From contig NZ_CP107536.1 of NCBI RefSeq assembly GCF_025813715.1, positions 1-34,110 on the forward strand: DNA of 34,110 nucleotides. The letters run 5' to 3'. Below the pieces are notes generated by a model. It was not told where the DNA came from. It did no database searches and saw only the letters and a program-made list of their open reading frames with translations. The translations under genes and the position numbers were made by a program. The stretch comes from Methylobacterium sp. FF17 (GTDB lineage Bacteria; Pseudomonadota; Alphaproteobacteria; Rhizobiales; Beijerinckiaceae). Below, piece after piece: positions 29,671 through 34,110 of the stretch (position 1 is the first letter of the stretch; each line of letters begins with the position of its first letter).

Positions 29671-30174
29671 GTGTCTCAGGAACATCTTACCCACGGTCTG
29701 ACTGTAAAGTTTCCGCCGTCACTGCACGCTGAGCTGTCGGCCGTGTCGGAGCGCGAGGGCGTGTCCTGCGGGCACATCATTCGCCGCGCACTCCGCGCCG
29801 AGCTTGATGGCGTCGAGACGCATCGGCTCGACCCTTACACAAGCTTGCCGGACGATGAGGTTCAGGCGCAGCTTCACGAAGCGATCGGCGCTCTTGGGAA
29901 TGCCGAAGCAATTCAGGATCTCATCAACGCGATCGGCGATGAGGTCGTAGACGTTCTTGATGCCGGCTTCCAAACGCTTGATGTCATCCACGCCGATGTG
30001 GCGCACCAGCGCCTAGAGCGCGCGAGCGGCTACCTTCAACAGGCATCCGATCACCTTCTGCGGGCCGCTTATCGTGTGAAGGCTCTCCGGGTGCACGAAG
30101 CTATCGCGTCCGGTGAGTTTGGGCGCATCCAGGCTCGGCTGAGTGCTGAGGGCCAGCCCGAGGGACGCGCGTGA
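29671..30174 (+). CDS. Second ribbon-helix-helix-like protein
   Basis: A 167-residue protein from a GTG, with TAGGG upstream. Residues about 8-45 (HGLTVKFPPSLHAELSAVSE then GHIIRRALRAEL) form an RHH/CopG-like unit, and the rest is a long acidic helical region (IQDLINAIGDEVVDVLDAGF, RLERASGYLQQASDHLLRAA). The stop overlaps the next start (TGATG), which ties this putative regulator to the virion genes. It could be a transcription factor of the operon; a structural role of the helical tail is possible. Confidence 0.7.
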   Translation: MSQEHLTHGLTVKFPPSLHAELSAVSEREGVSCGHIIRRALRAELDGVETHRLDPYTSLPDDEVQAQLHEAIGALGNAEAIQDLINAIGDEVVDVLDAGFQTLDVIHADVAHQRLERASGYLQQASDHLLRAAYRVKALRVHEAIASGEFGRIQARLSAEGQPEGRA

Positions 30175-30629
30175 TGGCGGCGGACACGTCCAGCGCCCCC
30201 GTGTCGGCGCCCATCGCCAACGTCAGAGATTGGCCGAGCGAGGATGCCCCCGAGTGGGCGGCCTTCCATTTCAATCGGTGCTGGCCTTGGCTTGAAGCGT
30301 CCTTAGCCATCCAGCCAGTGCAGACCCACGCACGCGAACACGTCTGGGAAGAAATCGCGTCAGGCCGTTCGCAGATTTGGCCGACGCCCAACAGTTGCTG
30401 CCTCGTGGAAATCAACACCTACCCGTCCGGCCTTAAGGCGATGTTTGGGTGGCTGGCGGGCGGCGATTTGGACGAACTCAAGGTTACTTGCCTCGCCCTA
30501 GAGAAACACGCCCGAGAGTGTGGCTGCGATGTCTTCGCGGTCCAGGGGCGGCGCGGGTGGGTCCGCGCGCTCGAAGGGTTTGAGGACGCTGGAACGACGA
30601 TCGTAAAGGTGCTGCGATGCCCGGATTGA
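30174..30629 (+). CDS. Conserved phage morphogenesis-region protein (GRRGW motif)
   Basis: A 151-residue protein. The second half has LVEINTYPSGLKAMFGWLAG, then GDLDELKVTCLALEKHAREC and GCDVFAVQGRRGWVRAL. Proteins with this order (an EI.TYP stretch, an LAGG turn and a closing GRRGW.R) are found just upstream of ejection protein genes in alphaproteobacterial podovirus-like genomes and look like a compact alpha/beta fold similar to acetyltransferases. I know of no proven function. It overlaps the next gene by 13 bases. Confidence 0.75.
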   Translation: MAADTSSAPVSAPIANVRDWPSEDAPEWAAFHFNRCWPWLEASLAIQPVQTHAREHVWEEIASGRSQIWPTPNSCCLVEINTYPSGLKAMFGWLAGGDLDELKVTCLALEKHARECGCDVFAVQGRRGWVRALEGFEDAGTTIVKVLRCPD

Positions 30630-32035
30630 CCACGCCGAAGGGTGGCGCGACGACGACCAGCACGACGCAACAGGCGGTGCCCGCCTACGCTCAGGCGGCG
30701 CAGCAGAGCCTGCTCAACCAAGCGAGCAACATCCTCGGCCCGCAGCTCCAGCAGCAGCAGTACACTCAGGCTGGGATCAACCCCGATCAGAGTGCCGCTT
30801 ATGATCTGACCCGGAATGTCGCGCAAAGCGCCTTCTCGGGCAGCGGTGCGGCGATGAGCACCGCCAGTAGGCCGGCGCCTCCACCCACTGCGGCGCTGAT
30901 CGACTTTCGCAACGAAGAAGGCACATGGAAGGCGCCGTCAAACGTTGCGCAGGCCGCTTTTCATCAGGTCGGCTCTGTCGGCTACGACCCGGCAACGTAC
31001 GGCGCGCAGGGCTACGCTGCCAAGGACGCCGCCGCGCAGGGCTATGACCCGACCAAATCGACTGCTGAGCAGGTCACGGGGGGAGAGATCCAAAAGCTGC
31101 TGAACCCGTACACGCAGAGCGTTGTTGACACGACCCTTCAGCAGATGGGCCGCACGCGCGATGAGGCGGCGGCGAAGAACAACGCGCGGGCGGCTGCGGC
31201 AGGATCATTCGGCGGCTCTAGGCAGGCGCTCCAGTCTGCTCAGCTTGATCGTTCGTTCGGCGAACAGTCTGCGCAGACGACCGCGACTTTGATGTCTGCA
31301 GGCTTCGACAAAGCGACCGCGACAGCCCTCGCCAATGCCGGGATGCGCCAGCAGACCAGCCAGGCCAACCAGTCGGCAGCAAATGCGGCGTCGCAGTTTG
31401 GGGCGAGCGCGCAGAATACGGCTAGCTTGAACAACGCAGCGGCACAGAACGCGGCGGCTCAGTTCGGAGCGAATGCGAACAACGCGGCCGGTCAGTTCAA
31501 TGCCTCTGCGCAGAACGCGGAGGGGCAATTCGATGCCTCCGCGTTCAACAATGCCTATGCAGCGAATTCTGCGGCCCTGAACAATACCTCGCAGTTCAAT
31601 GCCAGCGCTCAGAATGCTCGCGATCAATACAATTCGGCTACGGGTGCGGGCCTCCTTCAGAATTACAACAGCAACGCACTCTCCCGCTATGGCGCGGACC
31701 TGAACAACTACACGGCGCAAAACAGCACGATCACGTCTCAGGCTCAGTTGCTTGAAGCAATCAAGTCAGGCGACCAGACCCGTCAGATGCAGGCGATCCA
31801 GGCGCTTCTGGGCCAGGGCAACGCACAGCAGCAGATGGTTCAGTCCAACATCAGCCTGCCGCTTCAGTATCTCAGTCTCATGGGGCAGCTTACCCCGTCG
31901 AACTACGGCCAGACGAACACAACAACGGCGCCGAACAACGCGCCGTCTCCGCTCCAGACGATCATCGGCGGTGTCGGGACTGCGCTCACGTCAGCGATCC
32001 CGGGTAGCTCGATCCTTGGCGGCCTCCTCAAGTAA
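30617..32035 (+). CDS. N/Q/A-repeat virion-type protein
   Basis: A 472-residue protein. It starts with a Thr/Gln-rich region (TTTSTTQQAVPAYAQAAQQS), has a helical middle (LLNPYTQSVVDTTLQQMGRT, then a GSFGGSRQALQSAQLDRSFG motif), and at about residues 257-342 a run of roughly 10-residue units built on QFNASAQNA / QFGANANNA. The C-terminus is Gly-rich and hydrophobic (GGVGTALTSAIPGSSILGGL). This plan matches podovirus-type virion proteins placed immediately before lytic/ejection proteins. Repeats of this sort usually form extended or amyloid-like rods; an ejection or tail component is inferred. Confidence 0.75.
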   Translation: MPGLTTPKGGATTTSTTQQAVPAYAQAAQQSLLNQASNILGPQLQQQQYTQAGINPDQSAAYDLTRNVAQSAFSGSGAAMSTASRPAPPPTAALIDFRNEEGTWKAPSNVAQAAFHQVGSVGYDPATYGAQGYAAKDAAAQGYDPTKSTAEQVTGGEIQKLLNPYTQSVVDTTLQQMGRTRDEAAAKNNARAAAAGSFGGSRQALQSAQLDRSFGEQSAQTTATLMSAGFDKATATALANAGMRQQTSQANQSAANAASQFGASAQNTASLNNAAAQNAAAQFGANANNAAGQFNASAQNAEGQFDASAFNNAYAANSAALNNTSQFNASAQNARDQYNSATGAGLLQNYNSNALSRYGADLNNYTAQNSTITSQAQLLEAIKSGDQTRQMQAIQALLGQGNAQQQMVQSNISLPLQYLSLMGQLTPSNYGQTNTTTAPNNAPSPLQTIIGGVGTALTSAIPGSSILGGLLK

Positions 32036-32046
32036 GGGCGAATACG

Positions 32047-34110
32047 ATGGGCCTGCTCGACAGCTTCATGGCGAACAACGAGGACGGGGCGGGTGCGAAC
32101 GGGCTACCCGCCCTCTTCGCCGCGCTCGCATCGAGCCCGCACAACGCCCCCTTGGCGACGCTGCCCCAGACCCTCGCGGCGATGAACAAGGGGCGACAGC
32201 CCACCGGCAACCGCGAGGCTATTGCCTTGGCGCTGCGGAACTATGGGTTTGACGAGGTTACGGCTGCCACGCTCGCGAAAGACCCCGAGGCTGCAAAATT
32301 CGCCATCGCGCAGAAGCAGCAGCAGGAGGGCCTTGCCGAGCAACAGCGGCTTTTGTCGGCCGCGCCCTCGTCTGCGGGCTTTCTAGGGGGCGGTGGCGGA
32401 TCTGCCTCGATGTCGCCGGCCGCGCCGGGCGGTCCTGCCGCTGGGGCCTCTCTGAACGGCGGCGGGCAAATCCCTGGCACGCTGTCCCTGAACGAAAGCG
32501 ATGCTGATACGGCAATCCGCACCGTCATGGCAGAGGCCGGCAACCAAGGCCCTGAGGGCATGAAGGCGGTTGCCGGGGTGTTGCGTAACCGCGCTCTGCT
32601 GGCTGGCACGGGGGTAGGTGCCGAGGCTCGGAAGCCGAACCAATTTGAGCCTTGGAACCCTGACAGCGGCAACGACCCGCGCCGGTTCAAGGTCGATAGC
32701 CCAGAGTATCAGGCGGCGGCAAAGCTCGTGATCCCGGTTTTGCGGGGCGAGGTTGCCGACCCGACCGGCGGGGCAACGCACTTCTACGCCCCGAAGGCGC
32801 AGGCTGCGCTTGGCCGGAACGTGCCGGATTGGGATGACGGCTCCGGGACGGATCTCGGGGGGCATCGGTTCTTTCGGAGGCCCTACGCCGGAAAGGACCC
32901 GGCCATTCTCGCGCGTCAGGGCGCTCCCAACGTTCAGGTCGCGGACGCCTCGGGCTCCGGTGGACTGCCTGTCGTGGACAGCGACCAGGCTGGGTTCAGT
33001 CCGACTGGCGCCGATCCTCTTGCGGGCTTCAATCCCTCTGCCGGGCCGTACTCGTCTGCGCCGGCTCCTGCTGCATCCCGCCCCGTGCCTCCGGTGGGTT
33101 CTGGGCGCACCCCGCCCCCGCCTCCTGCCCCTGAACCGCTGTCGGGCACGCGCAACGCGTCGGGCGGCGTTCGGGTCGCCGAGAACGAGCGGCAAGTGCA
33201 GGAACTTGAGGGGCGGTTGAGCCAGTACCCCTCGGACATCTATAGGGCCACGCAGACCGCGCAGGCAGGCAGTTCGCCAGCCGACATGCCCGCCTCGGGT
33301 GCGGTCCCGGCTGGGTTCGTCATTCCGGGGGCTTCTGGCCAGGGCGGTGCCCTGCCTCAGGGGCCGAAGCCGCCTACGGAAGTGCGAGGGCCAACCACGC
33401 AGCGGGCAACGGCTCTTAGCCACTACGATTATTATTCGAAGGTGCTGGCGCTCGCGACGACCCGGGGGAACGCAGGCTTGGCGGCTCAGGCCAAGGCGCA
33501 GATGGAACTGTCCCAGCCCTTCCTGAAGCCTACCGACATCGAGATAAAGTTGGATGCGGCCGGGATCAGCGGACCCGAGCGCCAGTCCATCATCCGCAAC
33601 TCGATCTCGGATGCCCGACCGGGCGGTGTCCAGGAATACGAGTACGGACAGCGCGACCCTGGATACGAAGCATATCAGGATCGTCGGGGCGGGAAGGGCG
33701 AGCCGCAGATCAGCGCGCAGGTGGCGCAGCGACGCGAGGCAGCGGCAAGCCTCGGGCTCTCTCCGGGCTCGCCTGGGTATCAGTCCTACGTTCTCACGGG
33801 GAAGATGCCGAACGAGGACAAGCCCGGCCCCTCTGCGGGCGATAAGAAGACGATCCAGACCGCCGAGGACGAGCTACCCAACATCGATGGCACGATTGCT
33901 TCGCTGACCCGCGCCAAAGAGTTGAACCCTCAGACGTACACCGGGAAAACCGCCTCCTACTATGCCGCTATCGGTACGTCGGGGGTGCCGGGCGCTGGCT
34001 TAGTTACGGATACGACGAAGGCCGGCAAAACCCGCGAATTCAACCAACTGATGTCGATGGAAGCTATCTCGGCCATGTCGAAGACCCTCAAGGGGGCGAC
34101 GACCGACGCC
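32047..34110 (+). CDS. Cell-wall hydrolase / ejection protein, N-terminal part (continues at base 1)
   Basis: 688 codons run from the ATG at 32047 to the right edge without a stop. Residues about 155-285 are a SleB/CwlJ-type hydrolase domain: catalytic-type Glu in TVMAEAGNQGPEGMKAVAGV, then VLRNRAL, the KPNQFEPWNP motif, ADPTGGATHFYAP and a closing GGHRFFR. A Pro-rich linker follows, then helical ejection-protein sequence up to MSMEAISAMSKTLKGATTDA. The last codon is complete and the frame at base 1 continues as EMARFMEILGDP, giving an 801-residue protein on a circle. The hydrolase would open peptidoglycan locally as DNA enters. It starts 11 bases after the preceding gene. Confidence 0.85.
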   Translation, partial: MGLLDSFMANNEDGAGANGLPALFAALASSPHNAPLATLPQTLAAMNKGRQPTGNREAIALALRNYGFDEVTAATLAKDPEAAKFAIAQKQQQEGLAEQQRLLSAAPSSAGFLGGGGGSASMSPAAPGGPAAGASLNGGGQIPGTLSLNESDADTAIRTVMAEAGNQGPEGMKAVAGVLRNRALLAGTGVGAEARKPNQFEPWNPDSGNDPRRFKVDSPEYQAAAKLVIPVLRGEVADPTGGATHFYAPKAQAALGRNVPDWDDGSGTDLGGHRFFRRPYAGKDPAILARQGAPNVQVADASGSGGLPVVDSDQAGFSPTGADPLAGFNPSAGPYSSAPAPAASRPVPPVGSGRTPPPPPAPEPLSGTRNASGGVRVAENERQVQELEGRLSQYPSDIYRATQTAQAGSSPADMPASGAVPAGFVIPGASGQGGALPQGPKPPTEVRGPTTQRATALSHYDYYSKVLALATTRGNAGLAAQAKAQMELSQPFLKPTDIEIKLDAAGISGPERQSIIRNSISDARPGGVQEYEYGQRDPGYEAYQDRRGGKGEPQISAQVAQRREAAASLGLSPGSPGYQSYVLTGKMPNEDKPGPSAGDKKTIQTAEDELPNIDGTIASLTRAKELNPQTYTGKTASYYAAIGTSGVPGAGLVTDTTKAGKTREFNQLMSMEAISAMSKTLKGATTDA

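Overview
The window is GC-rich, tightly packed mobile DNA. Its codon use and protein families point to an alphaproteobacterial host of the Methylobacterium/Methylorubrum kind. That assignment rests on recognising family styles by eye (short DPILAAI and RPSLKERAA modules, DUF3102, DUF4160/DUF2442), not on a search. No chromosomal housekeeping gene, rRNA, tRNA, IS element or CRISPR array was seen. The last gene runs off the right edge without a stop. The left edge opens in the same reading frame with what looks like the missing C-terminus, so the 34,110 bases most likely form a closed circle cut inside one gene.

Layout. (1) Virion-entry module, plus strand, 29.07 kb through the junction to 7.14 kb: two ribbon-helix-helix proteins, a conserved phage morphogenesis-type protein, an N/Q/A-repeat virion protein, a cell-wall-hydrolase/ejection protein (split by the window edge), a 1150-residue ejection-type protein, a secreted protein and a DUF4214-repeat protein. 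(2) 7.14-9.39 kb, minus strand: a four-helix membrane protein, a winged-helix protein, a zinc-ribbon protein and a small conserved protein. (3) 9.66-10.64 kb: a DUF4160 gene overlapping a DUF2442-HTH gene. (4) 10.65-12.43 kb, minus: an HTH protein with palindrome clusters inside its gene, a small partner and an XRE repressor. (5) 12.53-17.26 kb, plus: nine cargo genes of unknown function, several sharing short modules. (6) 17.33-20.64 kb: a ParA/RHH partition pair, CGTCTYG repeats, a 34-bp lox-like site, then a plus operon ending in a Cre-like tyrosine recombinase. (7) 28.95-20.67 kb, minus: a long coupled early operon with an excisionase-like protein, a primase, a RepA-like helicase, a candidate iteron origin and a series of small genes, ending with an Sf6-type small terminase and one more small gene.

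How it works together (inference). ParA with its RHH partner and the Cre-like recombinase with its lox-like site resemble the maintenance functions of a plasmid prophage such as P1. The primase and helicase would replicate the circle. The small terminase and the ejection/hydrolase genes tie the element to virions. No large terminase, portal, scaffold, major capsid or tail-tube gene could be recognised. If the circle is complete, the element is either a decayed phage-plasmid or a satellite that packages in a helper's capsids while supplying its own TerS and entry proteins. If the circle is not complete, those genes simply lie outside the window.
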